Below are positions 17,396 through 26,014 of a stretch of DNA of 64,000 bases, one piece after another. Position 1 is the stretch's first letter; every line of letters starts with the position of its first letter. The notes under the pieces were generated by a model, which ran no database searches, was not told where the DNA came from, and saw only the letters and a list, made by a program, of their open reading frames with translations. The position numbers were made by a program, and so were the translations under genes. Source of the stretch: Shewanella sp. MR-4 (GTDB lineage Bacteria; Pseudomonadota; Gammaproteobacteria; Enterobacterales; Shewanellaceae); the NCBI RefSeq assembly GCF_000014685.1, contig NC_008321.1, positions 930,001 to 994,000 on the forward strand, given 5' to 3'.

Positions 17396-18820
17396 TTATA
17401 CCGCTTTATTCGCTTTTGTCGTGAGTAATTTACGACTGAGCACTATGATGGCGGTTATCCCTAATGAGCCTAGAATTAATCCCAGTGCCAGCCCTACACT
17501 CTGTAGCGCGGTCGGATCTATCACTAGCGCGACACCCATACCAAACATCATCACACCGGACATCAGCTTGAGTGCTTGACCCTCTTTTTCGGTCAGTTTG
17601 CGTTTACCTAAGGTCGCACTAAACACAATCACAATAATCGCCAGCGGGATCACATAGACAATATTGTATAAAACCAGGTACATATAGCGCTCAATGTCCG
17701 GTAGGTTGTGCATGGATAGCACACTGGTGTAAATCATAGGGAAGCCTGCAGTGCAGAGCAGCTCGTAGGCATTCGCTAAAATAGCTAGTACGGTTGAGCC
17801 AACAATCAGCGCGCCTAGGCTGCTGGAGTTCGACAGTTTGCCCATGCGTTTGATAAGGCTAGTGCGGTTTTCAGCCGACATCGACAAGGTGACGTCGCCT
17901 TTTGTGAAGAAGTAATCCTTCACGTTTATTGTACCTGCGATCAAGGCTAAGATCCCCGCGGCTAGGATGATCATCCCGCCATCACTGCCTGCGCCTAACA
18001 GCTGGAAGATGTTTAGCCAGGCCGTCATAAACAGGAAGTAAATAAAGCCTGAGAAGAACACGAAGATGCCGCCGACCAACAGCATACGGCTGCGGCTCTT
18101 AGCGTTGACCATAATCGACAGTAAAAACAGCAGCACGAAGAAGGCGCAGGGGTTAAAGGCATCGACGCCAGCCAGCACTAAGGTCAGCAGGGGAAGTGAC
18201 ATGCTCTCGGGTGTGACTACACCTACAAGTGGTAACTCAACGGGTTGCACTTCGGCTTGGTTAGTACTTGCAAGGCTGGTGGCATCACAGGTGCCTTCGC
18301 CAGAGTCGGTTCCACAGGTACCAAACAGCGGCTCACTATTGGTCGGTGCAACAGCAGGCGTTCCTGTGGTTGGCATATCCGCTTCACTTAGCTGACCGCC
18401 AAGGGATAAGTAACAGTTCTTCAAGCGATTCACTAAAAACTCACCTGTCACCGCCTCGCTGGAATAACCGACAATGGCTTTCTCGCAGCTTGCCATATAG
18501 GGCACAGAACGGGCTTCGGTAGTGGTCTTAGCCGCGATACCTTGCCAAATGTCCTGCACGCCAGGAGCCGAAACCATATGAGATTCGAGTTCTATCCAAG
18601 GGTATTTCTGCGGCAGCGAGTCGATAAAGGGATGGGCCTCGGCGCAGTGTGGGCAGGTTTTCGACCAAAAGAAGTAGAGCTTGATCTTCAGCTCCCCTTG
18701 GGCGTTTACATAGTGCCAAGTTTGGTCCGGATTATTGGGTGTTTCGGCCCAACTCGGTGTGCTCAGCATGGCCAATGCAAGGGAGCATAGTAGAGCGAAT
18801 TTGGTTAAGTATTTAGTCAT
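17396..18820 (-). CDS. Exported thioredoxin domain fused to CcdA/DsbD-like membrane domain
   Basis: The 474-residue protein is a fusion. A signal peptide (about 25 residues, ending PSWA) leads into a periplasmic thioredoxin-like domain with CPHC at residues 56-59 and extra cysteines near residues 112 and 135. A Cys-containing linker follows (GTCGTDSGEGTCDAT). A membrane domain of about seven spans begins near residue 205, with the CcdA/DsbD-type NPCAFF motif in the first span and ELLCTAGFP in the fourth. These two cysteines could relay electrons from cytoplasmic thioredoxin to the periplasmic domain. The domain order is N-terminal thioredoxin, unlike DsbD, where the thioredoxin domain is C-terminal. 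The partner substrate is unknown. Confidence 0.85.
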   Translation of the reverse strand: MTKYLTKFALLCSLALAMLSTPSWAETPNNPDQTWHYVNAQGELKIKLYFFWSKTCPHCAEAHPFIDSLPQKYPWIELESHMVSAPGVQDIWQGIAAKTTTEARSVPYMASCEKAIVGYSSEAVTGEFLVNRLKNCYLSLGGQLSEADMPTTGTPAVAPTNSEPLFGTCGTDSGEGTCDATSLASTNQAEVQPVELPLVGVVTPESMSLPLLTLVLAGVDAFNPCAFFVLLFLLSIMVNAKSRSRMLLVGGIFVFFSGFIYFLFMTAWLNIFQLLGAGSDGGMIILAAGILALIAGTINVKDYFFTKGDVTLSMSAENRTSLIKRMGKLSNSSSLGALIVGSTVLAILANAYELLCTAGFPMIYTSVLSMHNLPDIERYMYLVLYNIVYVIPLAIIVIVFSATLGKRKLTEKEGQALKLMSGVMMFGMGVALVIDPTALQSVGLALGLILGSLGITAIIVLSRKLLTTKANKAV

Positions 18821-18992
18821 AGCGCCTCCACAATAGTGGGGTTATAGGTATTAAAACGGTTCTCTGACTACTACTCTACTGAATTCGATCCCCTTGATTA
18901 AATTAAGCATTAAGAAATGTTAGTTAACTCGCGATTAGCTGTTTTTTGGGAAGTTAGGCAGGTTTATGGGAAGGGCGATTCGCGGCAGATAA

Positions 18993-19020
18993 CTAAAAAG
19001 CACCCTGAGGTGCTTTTTAG
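18993..19020. terminator. Bidirectional terminator between ohr and the thioredoxin-CcdA gene
   Basis: CTAAAAAGCACC and GGTGCTTTTTAG pair around a CTGA loop. It lies 27 bases after the ohr stop on the minus strand. Confidence 0.85.
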
Positions 19021-19046
19021 ACGATAGTGACTGTTGTCTTATGGGC

Positions 19047-19472
19047 TTAGTTTAACGCCGCGCCATTAACACTCAGTTTTACATCGATATTATTACGTGT
19101 GGCATTGGAATAAGGACACACTTGATGGGCATGACGTACTAAGGCTTCGGCCTCGGCTTGGGGAAGGCCAAGATTAACCTCTAGGGCGACGGTTAAGGCG
19201 AAGCCACCCGCATCATTGGCGCCAATGCCAACCACAGCGCTGACTGGCGCTTCAGTAATCGCCACTTTGCCGATTTTGGCAACATGTAAAACCGCATTAG
19301 AGAAACAGGCCGCATAACCTGCTGCAAACAGTTGCTCTGGGTTGGTTGCCAATCCACTTCCGCCCATCGCCTTTGGATAGGCCAACGCAACATCGAGTAA
19401 ACCATCATCGGTACTGACTTGGCCTTGGCGACCGGCTCTGGCGGTAGCTCGAGTTTCATATAATGTTTTCAT
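19047..19472 (-). CDS. ohr: Organic hydroperoxide resistance protein Ohr
   Basis: Ohr is a thiol peroxidase that reduces organic and lipid hydroperoxides using a lipoyl-protein reductant. The 141-residue length is typical. The redox cysteines are Cys56 (AAGYAACFSNAV) and Cys119 (HAHQVCPYSNATRNNIDV), and the N-terminal Arg region ATARAGRQGQV is conserved. An AGGAACGAA ribosome binding site precedes the start. It is divergent from ohrR, and two matching near-palindromes lie between them, the expected arrangement for OhrR repression relieved by organic peroxide. Confidence 0.95.
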   Translation of the reverse strand: MKTLYETRATARAGRQGQVSTDDGLLDVALAYPKAMGGSGLATNPEQLFAAGYAACFSNAVLHVAKIGKVAITEAPVSAVVGIGANDAGGFALTVALEVNLGLPQAEAEALVRHAHQVCPYSNATRNNIDVKLSVNGAALN

Positions 19473-19501
19473 ATTTCGTTCCTCATAGTTTTAAAGATAA
19501 C

Positions 19502-19521
19502 TTAAGTTGTGCGCAATTTAA
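19502..19521. promoter_or_regulatory. Putative OhrR operator 1
   Basis: TTAAGTTG-TGCG-CAATTTAA is an imperfect palindrome (7 of 8 paired bases) sharing TTGTGCGCAAT with the second site 60 bases away. It overlaps the probable ohr promoter region (TTGCAT, 18-base spacer, TATAGT on the minus strand). AT-rich palindromes in ohr promoters are known OhrR targets. Confidence 0.7.
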
Positions 19522-19561
19522 TTGTGATAAACTATAATTCGATTTTTACCCTGAATGCAAG

Positions 19562-19579
19562 TATATTGTGCGCAATATA
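19562..19579. promoter_or_regulatory. Putative OhrR operator 2
   Basis: TATATTG-TGCG-CAATATA has perfect 7-base arms around TGCG. It lies 22 bases upstream of the chosen ohrR start and downstream of a TATAAT at 19533-19538, so binding here would autoregulate ohrR. Confidence 0.72.
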
Positions 19580-19600
19580 TTTAAGTTTTTTGGATCGACT

Positions 19601-20098
19601 ATGCCTAACTCAGAGTTATCATCCTTAGATAAAACGTCGGATACGGCGGAAAATACCCAAACAGACAATGCCTTATGTTTAGAGAATCAGGTTTGCTTCT
19701 CTCTTTACAGCGCCGCGAATGCCATGGTGCGCGCCTATCGTCCTATGCTCGATAAGTTGGATTTAACCTATCCCCAATATTTAGTCATGCTGGTGTTGTG
19801 GCAGGAGCAGGGGATCAGCGTGAAGACCCTAGGGGATAAATTGTTCCTTGATTCGGGTACCTTGACGCCTTTGTTAAAACGTCTAGAGTCGAAGGGATTG
19901 GTGAGTCGTGGACGCAGCGAACAGGATGAAAGGGTGCGCGTGCTGTCTTTGACGCCCGCAGGCCAGGCGCTAAAGCAGGAAGCGAGTGAGGTCCCACATC
20001 TGATGCGCTGTAAAATCGGTGCTGAGATAGAAGATCTTAAGGCGCTAAAAGCCATGTGTGACAAAGCCTTAAAGCAATTGCACGCCAGTATCGAATAG
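19601..20098 (+). CDS. ohrR: MarR-family organic peroxide sensor OhrR
   Basis: OhrR represses ohr until a reactive cysteine is oxidised by organic peroxide. The 165-residue protein carries the family block LENQVCFSLYSAANAMVRAYRPMLDKLDLTYPQYLVMLVLW. Its Cys32 corresponds to the redox Cys15 of Bacillus OhrR. The winged helix (LFLDSGTLTPLLKRLESKGLVSRGRSEQDERVRVLSLT) is strongly conserved. I chose ATG 19601, because GTG 19568 falls inside the operator-like palindrome. A second cysteine (Cys26) close to the N terminus could allow intramolecular chemistry of the 2-Cys OhrR type, but the usual C-terminal resolving Cys position is not established. Confidence 0.93.
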   Translation: MPNSELSSLDKTSDTAENTQTDNALCLENQVCFSLYSAANAMVRAYRPMLDKLDLTYPQYLVMLVLWQEQGISVKTLGDKLFLDSGTLTPLLKRLESKGLVSRGRSEQDERVRVLSLTPAGQALKQEASEVPHLMRCKIGAEIEDLKALKAMCDKALKQLHASIE

Positions 20099-20134
20099 GG
20101 TGAAAGCCAATCTGTGATAGCAAGGGAGTGGAAC

Positions 20135-20182
20135 ATGGATAAACACACCATCAAGGCGCTAGGATGGATAAAGTCGGTATGA
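20135..20182 (+). CDS. Possible 15-codon leader or coupling ORF ahead of the GlpD-like gene
   Basis: ATG at 20135 opens a 15-residue frame (MDKHTIKALGWIKSV) whose TGA stop overlaps the ATG at 20179 of the GlpD-like gene as ATGA. An AAGGGAG ribosome binding site stands 8-13 bases upstream of it, far better than anything before the GlpD-like start itself. This looks like translational coupling through a mini-ORF. A sequence change that split the original N terminus is the alternative. Confidence 0.4.
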   Translation: MDKHTIKALGWIKSV

Positions 20183-21354
20183 GTTCATACGATATTGCGA
20201 TTATCGGTGGTGGGATCAGCGGTGTCGGTATCGCCCAATACGCGGCAGCGGCGGGGTATTCGACCCTGCTTATCGAAAAAGGCGAGATAGGCGGCCAAAC
20301 CTCAGCCAATTCCAGCAAGTTGATCCACGGTGGTTTGCGCTATCTTGAAAGCGGACAAGTGAACCTAGTGCGTAAATCCTTGCAGGAGCGGCGCCATCTG
20401 CTCGACTTCGCGCCCAGCTTAGTCAAGCCCGTGCCTTTTTATATTCCCGTTTATCAAGACAATCAGCGTAACCCCTGGATGATTCGAGCGGGCTTGAGTC
20501 TGTACGCGCTGTTAAGTGAATTTGATCCGCTTGGTCGTTTCGTGTCGATACCCGCTGTGCATTGGCATCGTTTTAATGGACTTAAACTCCAAGGTTTAAA
20601 GGCGGTATTTCAATATTGGGATGCACAAACCGACGATAAACTGCTTACCCAGTCGGTGGCGCGAAGTGCCGAGGCATTGGGTGCCCATGTGTATGCCGAG
20701 GCGGAGTTTTTACAGCTCAATCATCTGAATGAGCAGATTGAGCTGAGTTTTCGCCATCGCGGCGAAGTGCAACAGATTGAGGCTAAATTGGTGATAAATG
20801 CCGCCGGCCCTTGGGTCAATGAGGTGATTGCTAAGGTGACACCACCACTGGCTGGGGCAAAAATTGATTGGGTACAGGGCGCACATCTGCTGCTGGATTT
20901 ACCGGCCCCCGACGGCATCTTATATTTAGAATCTTGCTTCGATAAGCGGGTGATTTTTGTGATGCCTTGGTATGGTCAACTGCTAATTGGCACCACAGAA
21001 ACTGAGCTGACCTCTCTAGATATGCTACCCCAAGTGACTGAGTCTGAAATAAATTACCTTTTAGGTATTTATCGGCACTACTTTCCTATGTCACCTTCGA
21101 TTGATGAACTCAAAACCAAGATAGTGCAGACGTTTTGTGGCGTGAGGGTATTACCTAAACAGGCGAGCTCCGCCTTTGAGCGCCCAAGGGAGACCCTAAT
21201 GCAAACCTCGATTTCTCACCCGAGATTACTGAGTCTCTACGGCGGAAAACTCACGACCTTTAGGAGCACCTCGGCTGAAGTGCTTGAGTGGATTGAACAA
21301 AAACTCGGAAAACGTACACCCATCGCCGATGTAGATAGCCTGAGATTAAGTTAA
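20179..21354 (+). CDS. GlpD-like FAD-dependent glycerol-3-phosphate dehydrogenase family protein (short form)
   Basis: The 391-residue flavoprotein has the FAD dinucleotide motif YDIAIIGGGISGVGIAQYAA and the GlpD family signature SSKLIHGGLRYLESG near residue 50. It continues to YGGKLTTFRSTSAEVLEW at the end, which is the conserved GKLTTYR block of GlpD. It lacks the 100-140-residue C-terminal domain of true aerobic GlpD (about 500), so substrate and partner are uncertain. I preferred ATG 20179 (MSSYDIAIIGGG), overlapping the mini-ORF stop, over ATG 20164. It follows ohrR on the same strand and precedes rlmC, with no glp genes around. Confidence 0.8.
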   Translation: MSSYDIAIIGGGISGVGIAQYAAAAGYSTLLIEKGEIGGQTSANSSKLIHGGLRYLESGQVNLVRKSLQERRHLLDFAPSLVKPVPFYIPVYQDNQRNPWMIRAGLSLYALLSEFDPLGRFVSIPAVHWHRFNGLKLQGLKAVFQYWDAQTDDKLLTQSVARSAEALGAHVYAEAEFLQLNHLNEQIELSFRHRGEVQQIEAKLVINAAGPWVNEVIAKVTPPLAGAKIDWVQGAHLLLDLPAPDGILYLESCFDKRVIFVMPWYGQLLIGTTETELTSLDMLPQVTESEINYLLGIYRHYFPMSPSIDELKTKIVQTFCGVRVLPKQASSAFERPRETLMQTSISHPRLLSLYGGKLTTFRSTSAEVLEWIEQKLGKRTPIADVDSLRLS

Positions 21355-21533
21355 TCTGGGCCGGATAATCGGTCAAGGCTGCACTTCGAGGTGATTTTTC
21401 GGCATAAAAACGCTAAAGTGTGGCGCTTTTTGACTGAGGCCTTAATCCTGTTTGTTATGCTTCAGTTGTCATCCAAATTTCACTCGCCATCTCAATAGAT
21501 AAGATAGACGGGCACTGCTGTGGGTACGATGCT

Positions 21534-22688
21534 GTGAGTACATTAGTACAATGTGGGTATTTTGAACGAGGCCAATGCCAATCCTGTCGCCATATTAAGC
21601 TCCCTATGGCGCAGCAACTAGCGGCCAAAACCCAAGAATTGCAGCAATTGTTAGCGCCTTTTGTCGATAACGCCGAACCTCAGTTTTTACCTCCGGTTGT
21701 GGGTGACAGCAGCGGTTTTCGTAACAAGGCGAAAATGGTCGCCTTGGGCGCGGCCCATGCCCCTGTACTGGGGATTGTCAGCCCCAGCGGCGAGGCGGTG
21801 AGTCTGTGTGACTGTCTGTTGTATCCTGCTGATATGCAAGCCTTACTCCACCGTTTAGAGCGCTTTGTGCAGCAGGCGGGTATTCCGCCTTACCGTGTCG
21901 ATAAGGCCAAGGGCGAGCTTAAATTTATCCTACTGACGCGCAGCCAAGTGCGCGGCGAGTATATGCTACGTTTCGTGCTGCGCTCGCGGGATGCCATTGC
22001 CCGTATCGAACGTGAATTACCGGCGCTGATGGCCGAATATCCGCAGATCAAAGTCGTCTCAGTCAATTTGCAACCTGTTCATATGGCTATCTTGGAAGGT
22101 GAGGAGGAGATTTTCCTGACCGAAAACACTCGCCTCGAAGAGCGCTTTAACGATGTGCCCTTGTTTATTCGCCCCAAGAGCTTTTTTCAAACCAACCCGC
22201 AGGTGGCGGCAAAGCTGTATCAAACCGCCCGTGAGTGGGTGGCCGACTTCGCACCAGCTTCCCTTTGGGACTTATTTTGTGGTGTGGGTGGCTTTGGTTT
22301 GCACTGTGCAGCTAAAGATATCCCATTGACAGGGATTGAAATTGAAGCCGAAGCCATTGCCTGCGCTAAGATGTCGGCGCAGTTGATGGGGCTGGATAAG
22401 GTGCAGTTTATGGCGCTCGACTCCACTGACTTTGCCAAGGGCGATGCGGCGCAAACTAAGCCCGAGTTGATTATTGTCAACCCGCCGCGCCGTGGGATCG
22501 GAGAGTCTCTGTGCCATTCCTTAAGTGAGTTTGCACCTAAGGCGATTTTGTATTCCAGCTGCAATCCTAAAACCTTAGCCAAAGATCTCGGCCATATTCG
22601 TGGCTATCGGTTAACTAAGGTGCAGTTGTTCGATCTCTTCCCCCACTCGGATCATTTCGAAGTATTAGCCTTATTAGTGAAAGACTAA
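21534..22688 (+). CDS. rlmC: 23S rRNA (uracil-747-C5)-methyltransferase RlmC
   Basis: RlmC (formerly RumB) makes m5U747 in 23S rRNA using SAM. The 384-residue length fits RlmC better than RlmD, which has an extra TRAM domain. An iron-sulfur cysteine cluster is visible at the N terminus ([16 protein letters not shown], then a Cys in SLCDCLLYP). The SAM region is [17 protein letters not shown], the proline motif is [11 protein letters not shown], and the catalytic cysteine is in [14 protein letters not shown]. The start codon is GTG; no good ribosome binding site is visible, but the conserved N-terminal Cys leaves little room for another start. Confidence 0.94.
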   Translation: MSTLVQCGYFERGQCQSCRHIKLPMAQQLAAKTQELQQLLAPFVDNAEPQFLPPVVGDSSGFRNKAKMVALGAAHAPVLGIVSPSGEAVSLCDCLLYPADMQALLHRLERFVQQAGIPPYRVDKAKGELKFILLTRSQVRGEYMLRFVLRSRDAIARIERELPALMAEYPQIKVVSVNLQPVHMAILEGEEEIFLTENTRLEERFNDVPLFIRPKSFFQTNPQVAAKLYQTAREWVADFAPASLWDLFCGVGGFGLHCAAKDIPLTGIEIEAEAIACAKMSAQLMGLDKVQFMALDSTDFAKGDAAQTKPELIIVNPPRRGIGESLCHSLSEFAPKAILYSSCNPKTLAKDLGHIRGYRLTKVQLFDLFPHSDHFEVLALLVKD

Positions 22689-22702
22689 ACCTCAACACGC
22701 CA

Positions 22703-23932
22703 TTACTCGGCGTCAGTTTCGGCTTTAGGCGTTAAGGCATCGTCCCAGATAATGCTGATTTCGGCGCCGCCTAAGGCCTGCGAGCGACTTAACTCCAGCG
22801 TGCCATAATGCCAAGTGGCAATTTTTTTGACGATATACAGTCCTAACCCATAGCCGCTGGTATCGCTCTGTTGGCTGTCTCGTTCGAAGGCGACTACGAG
22901 CTTTTTGCCTTTGCCCTCAAATCCCGGACCATCATCTTCGACACTGATACGATTAATGTTCCCCTCCCGATAGAAGTGGACATGGATCTCGTGCTGGGCG
23001 AAACGCATGGCATTTTGGATCAGGTTTTGAATCGCAATCGTCATGGCAATGGGATCGAAGTGGGCCTGCTGCGGCTCATAGTGAAATGCAATATTTAACT
23101 TGGGTTGATAGATAGCATATTTGTGCGCCAGTTTTTCCATAAACAAGGCAACGGGTTGTGACTCTTTATTTAAGGTTTCTTCCTTATGCTCTAGGCGGGC
23201 AAAGGATAGGTAATTTGCCGCAAGTTGTTCAATATCATCAATATCTTCACTTAACCGCTGCGCATAATTGCTGTCTATTTGTGGCCGAATGATTTCCAAC
23301 GCAAAACGCATCCGAGCTAAAGGTGTACGAACCTCATGGGAGATGGTGCGGGATAGTTCCTTATGCATTTGTACAAAGTCGACAATTTGGTGGCTGACGC
23401 TGTTAAACGCCTTGGCCAGCGGGAAAATGGCCGAGTGTTTATGGACCTCGTTGGGACGTTTGCGCGGGGATTGGCCAAACTCGATAGCCGCCTGTTGCAG
23501 ATGGTTAAGATCCCGAAATACGGGCCAAATCCACCATAGAGCAACCAAGCACAGAGATGAATACAGCCCTAATAAAATCAAACTTGTATTACGCTCTTTG
23601 GGCATAGAGGTTTGCACTGGGCCTAACATCAAGATGTGCTGTTTGTCTTGCTCTAAGTGATAGTAATAGAGTTCATCACTACTGTGGCGTAGCGCGATAG
23701 TCGCGCCCTGTTGTAGCGAGTCCTCTAAGTTTTGCGGCAGCGAGAGGGCGCCGATGGGGAGGCGTTGTATCTTTGGAAGCTGCTCATCGTAGTTTTGCAG
23801 TAAGTCGTCGACGTCTATTTGGTAATTGTACTTATCTTCGGCAAAATGCTCGGCGAGCTCACCAAAGCTCCAGATCACTAATCCGCAGGACAACAATAAA
23901 AAAATAAACAAGCGGTAGAACTGAAATTTCAT
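22703..23932 (-). CDS. RstB-like sensor histidine kinase
   Basis: The 409-residue inner-membrane kinase has membrane spans at about residues 7-23 and 118-138 around a roughly 90-residue periplasmic sensor region. HAMP-like sequence follows, then a dimerisation domain with the phospho-acceptor His199 (SRTISHEVRTPLARMRF). The ATPase boxes are N (IAIQNLIQNAMRFA), G1 (VEDDGPGFEG) and G2 (SGYGLGLYIVKKI). It is the last gene of a four-gene operon and lies 11 bases after the response regulator. The operon partner types and the TACA-type upstream sites suggest an RstAB relative, but the input signal is not visible. Confidence 0.88.
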   Translation of the reverse strand: MKFQFYRLFIFLLLSCGLVIWSFGELAEHFAEDKYNYQIDVDDLLQNYDEQLPKIQRLPIGALSLPQNLEDSLQQGATIALRHSSDELYYYHLEQDKQHILMLGPVQTSMPKERNTSLILLGLYSSLCLVALWWIWPVFRDLNHLQQAAIEFGQSPRKRPNEVHKHSAIFPLAKAFNSVSHQIVDFVQMHKELSRTISHEVRTPLARMRFALEIIRPQIDSNYAQRLSEDIDDIEQLAANYLSFARLEHKEETLNKESQPVALFMEKLAHKYAIYQPKLNIAFHYEPQQAHFDPIAMTIAIQNLIQNAMRFAQHEIHVHFYREGNINRISVEDDGPGFEGKGKKLVVAFERDSQQSDTSGYGLGLYIVKKIATWHYGTLELSRSQALGGAEISIIWDDALTPKAETDAE

Positions 23933-23943
23933 TTCGGTTAAAC

Positions 23944-24660
23944 CTAACCTTTTTTAGGTAAGTAATTGAATAAATAGCCTTTGCCGTGAATAGTCGTAAT
24001 GGCTAACCCCGGTACATTCAGCTCATCTAAGCGTTTACGTAGTCGGCTGATTTTTAAGTCTATAGCCCTGTCTAAACCGTCATATTCGCGGCCGACGAGT
24101 TGTTCGAATAAAAACTCCCGCGACAGCACTTTGCCAGCATGGAGGGCGAAGATCCACAGCAGTGAAAATTCTTTGGTGGTGAAGGATAAGGCTTCATCCC
24201 CAAGATTAACCTGCTGTAGGTTGGGGTCTAAAAATAAGTCGTGTAACTTAAGCTTACTGCGACTGCTGCTGGATTGCTGTTTGCGCAGGTTGGCCTTAAT
24301 CCGCGCCAACAGCAGGGGAGGGACAACGGGTTTGAGTAAGTAATCGCAGGCCCCTAGATTTAATCCGCGAATTTGGTCGGCATGATTATCGAGCGCCGTC
24401 AGGAAGATTATTGGACAGGGATAACTGGCCGCAAGCTGCGGGTAGATACTAAAACCATCCTGCCCTGGGAGCATGACATCGCAAATGATGAGGTCAAAAT
24501 CATCGGTATCCTGACGAATGAGCGCATCTTCAGCATTATCCAAATGGATAAGCTTATAGCCTTCTTGGGTTAAATAGGTGCAGACCAGTTCGGCAAGGGG
24601 GAGGTCGTCTTCAATCAATAGGATTTGCGATAGGGGTTCAGGCATTGGCGCGCTTGTCAT
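23944..24660 (-). CDS. RstA-like OmpR-family response regulator
   Basis: The 238-residue protein has a receiver domain with the acidic pocket (LIEDD), phospho-acceptor Asp61 (LIICDVMLPGQDGF), the switch Thr in IIFLTALD and Lys in YLLKPVVPP. A winged-helix DNA-binding domain follows (LSFTTKEFSLLWIFALHAGKVLSREFLFEQLVG, DRAIDLKISRLRKRL, ITTIHGKGYLFN). Its start overlaps the DUF3019 stop by four bases, and the kinase follows. Two direct-repeat sites upstream of the operon resemble the E. coli RstA box, so autoregulation is likely. Confidence 0.9.
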   Translation of the reverse strand: MTSAPMPEPLSQILLIEDDLPLAELVCTYLTQEGYKLIHLDNAEDALIRQDTDDFDLIICDVMLPGQDGFSIYPQLAASYPCPIIFLTALDNHADQIRGLNLGACDYLLKPVVPPLLLARIKANLRKQQSSSSRSKLKLHDLFLDPNLQQVNLGDEALSFTTKEFSLLWIFALHAGKVLSREFLFEQLVGREYDGLDRAIDLKISRLRKRLDELNVPGLAITTIHGKGYLFNYLPKKG

Positions 24661-25076
24661 AATAAGTTCCAGTTCAGTCCGCGACGTCTTCTGGGGTTGG
24701 CGGGTTCAAACTTAGCGACTTTGACTAATGCTGTGGTCACTATGTTATTGCTTTGGGGATCCCTGAGCTCAAATAACGCATCTTTTGCTAGGGTCAGTTG
24801 TACTTGGTACTTAAAATCGAGGCTGTCTTGAAAACAGGTGAGCGCGACGGTTTCTGTGGCGAGCCAAATGCAGAATGACTGTGGAATATCAGATTGATAT
24901 TCAATGAGTAAGTCTAAATGACAGTCGGGCTTTTCGAGGGTGACAGCACAGGTATTCGGCGTGACTTTCAGCTCATCGGCGAGGGCCGATAAGCTAAACA
25001 AACAGGCAATAATTAAACTGCAATAGGTACAGTAAATAAGCCAGAGTGAGTTGAGGTGATAGGATTTAGAAGTCAT
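24657..25076 (-). CDS. DUF3019 family exported protein
   Basis: The 139-residue protein has an N-terminal hydrophobic segment (about residues 12-32, ending LSALA) likely to be a signal peptide. A small beta-rich domain follows, with paired cysteines (TCAVTLEKPDCHLDLLIEY, SFCIWL, LTCFQD). The block ELKVTPNTCAVTL...C...QSFCIW matches my memory of DUF3019. In Shewanella and relatives this domain sits next to MipA/OmpV and an RstA/RstB-like pair, as here. It overlaps both neighbours (11 bases with the mipA-like gene, 4 with the regulator), so the four are one transcription unit. Function is unknown; a periplasmic accessory to the sensor is plausible. Confidence 0.82.
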   Translation of the reverse strand: MTSKSYHLNSLWLIYCTYCSLIIACLFSLSALADELKVTPNTCAVTLEKPDCHLDLLIEYQSDIPQSFCIWLATETVALTCFQDSLDFKYQVQLTLAKDALFELRDPQSNNIVTTALVKVAKFEPANPRRRRGLNWNLL

Positions 25077-25908
25077 AACTGATCCCTACAAATCCAGACA
25101 CATAGCCATCTTTATCTATCAGTACGCTGTCAGTGATCTCTTGTCCTAACCAAGTATACTCGAGGATCCCGACAAAGTTGACGTTGTCGAAAATGGGGAC
25201 GTTGACGACTGTACGGGCATGATAATTGATTGCGGCCGAGGGATTATATTTAGGATGCAGTGGTCCTTCTTCCTCCTTGGTGAGTTTGTAGTAGTAACTG
25301 ACGAGGTTTTCACTTTTTCGAATCGCCCCGACTTCAAAGCCGAGCGCGCCCCAAGAAAACGCCTGACTGTGTTTTAGCCTGAGCTGAATTTCATTGCCTT
25401 GGTGTACCCCGGTAATATCGTGGAAGTAACCTAAAGTCACATCGAGATAGGGGGTCACCCAAGTGGCGTTTAGTCCACCTAAGTAGGAAAGATTACGCTC
25501 AATTTCCTCAAATTTGACGGCTTTTGGATTAATGGGCTGTTTCACTGGGGTATAACCTAAAATATCACTCAGTAATAGTTTATTCAGTCCATCGAATTCG
25601 TAGAAAAAACCGTCCTCATTAAAGCGAGTCTGTACGTCGACAATAAAACTTTCCGATTCGTACAGGCTATAACCTAAGGTGAAGTTTTCGACATAAAAGT
25701 TCTCACCGTAATAATACCAAGTGGGTAGCACCCAAGTGTTGATGTTCTCCACCTTCGCCCTTGGGTTTTCGAGTGCGCCATAACCCGCGGCAAGGGAAAT
25801 CTGCCAATCTCCAGCGGAAACTGTTTCAATTTCTTTAGCTTGCAGCATGGCACAATTACTTAGTAATAGTGCGAGCAGTAAGAATCGTTTGCTAGCGTTA
25901 ACAGTCAC
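25066..25908 (-). CDS. MipA/OmpV family outer-membrane protein
   Basis: The 280-residue protein has a signal peptide of about 24 residues ending near MLQA. Alternating beta-strand segments follow, starting with WQISLAAGYGALENPRA and ending in the aromatic C-terminal strand GYVSGFVGISYDF, which fits recognition by the outer-membrane assembly machinery. The opening block resembles the MipA/OmpV family of scaffold and porin-like outer-membrane proteins. It is the first gene of the operon that continues with DUF3019, response regulator and kinase, and is probably the main regulated output. Confidence 0.85.
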   Translation of the reverse strand: MTVNASKRFLLLALLLSNCAMLQAKEIETVSAGDWQISLAAGYGALENPRAKVENINTWVLPTWYYYGENFYVENFTLGYSLYESESFIVDVQTRFNEDGFFYEFDGLNKLLLSDILGYTPVKQPINPKAVKFEEIERNLSYLGGLNATWVTPYLDVTLGYFHDITGVHQGNEIQLRLKHSQAFSWGALGFEVGAIRKSENLVSYYYKLTKEEEGPLHPKYNPSAAINYHARTVVNVPIFDNVNFVGILEYTWLGQEITDSVLIDKDGYVSGFVGISYDF

Positions 25909-26014
25909 TTCTTAGATAATCCCCAATGTTGTTCAAATACATTGCTAAACCGCATTAAGACGAGCCTCAGCCTATCATCTTGTTCACAAAATTTAAGCAT
26001 AATTATTCATTGCG

